13,127 bases of DNA from JALOAT01 sp041677345 (lineage in GTDB: Bacteria; Pseudomonadota; Gammaproteobacteria; Thiohalomonadales; Thiohalomonadaceae), in NCBI GenBank assembly GCA_041677345.1, contig JBAYQE010000074.1, forward strand, positions 1-13,127. The letters run 5' to 3'. Made by a program: the position numbers and the translations under genes. Position 1 is the stretch's first letter, and every line of letters begins with the position of its first letter. Of the stretch, positions 13,085 through 13,127 are shown one piece after another. A model generated the notes under the pieces. It did no database searches and had not been told where the DNA came from. It worked only from the letters and a program-made list of their open reading frames with translations.

Positions 13085-13127
13085 TGGTATTCCCTGTCGT
13101 TGTCGTCGTACTGCACCCGCATGGGCG

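Overview
This GC-rich window most resembles the chromosome of a respiratory, probably sulfur- or metal-metabolising gammaproteobacterium. That is inferred from gene content: an Fnr-type regulator, a TAT-exported molybdoenzyme with a TorD-type chaperone, an OmcA/MtrC-type decahaem lipoprotein, a sigma-54 activator and an EpsD-like lipoprotein isomerase. No rRNA, tRNA, CRISPR array or insertion sequence was recognised.

Left part (1-6560). A minus-strand gene is cut off at base 1; its first 15 codons look like a SLAC1/TehA-type transporter. Diverging from it is a Crp/Fnr regulator (337-1026). A near-perfect FNR box overlaps the regulator's stop codon and is placed like a class II activator site. 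It precedes a six-gene run on the plus strand: TorD-like chaperone, molybdopterin catalytic subunit, four-cluster ferredoxin subunit, dihaem cytochrome b, a small conserved protein of unknown function, and a NifX-like protein with a His-rich tail. The simplest reading is an oxygen-regulated, quinone-linked periplasmic oxidoreductase of the DMSO-reductase superfamily, with a PhsABC/FdnGHI-like layout. The substrate cannot be read from the sequence. The usual active-site region carries a Cys-Cys-Gly-Pro motif that fits neither formate dehydrogenase nor nitrate reductase. Several intergenic hairpins probably tune expression within the run.

Middle (6551-10407). A convergent minus-strand gene encodes a small two-helix membrane protein of unknown function. 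Next is a 401-base intergenic region with a good -24/-12 sigma-54 promoter and a repeated 12-base sequence that could be an activator site. Then comes a 957-residue decahaem cytochrome lipoprotein of the OmcA/MtrC type, closed by a strong intrinsic terminator.

Right part (10408-13127). A sigma-54-dependent activator with a degenerate receiver domain lies directly downstream and may drive the cytochrome promoter. It converges on an EpsD-like peptidyl-prolyl isomerase lipoprotein on the minus strand. The most interesting proposal is that an Fnr-controlled molybdoenzyme module and a sigma-54-controlled extracellular electron-transfer cytochrome sit side by side. Whether they form one electron-transfer pathway is inference only.
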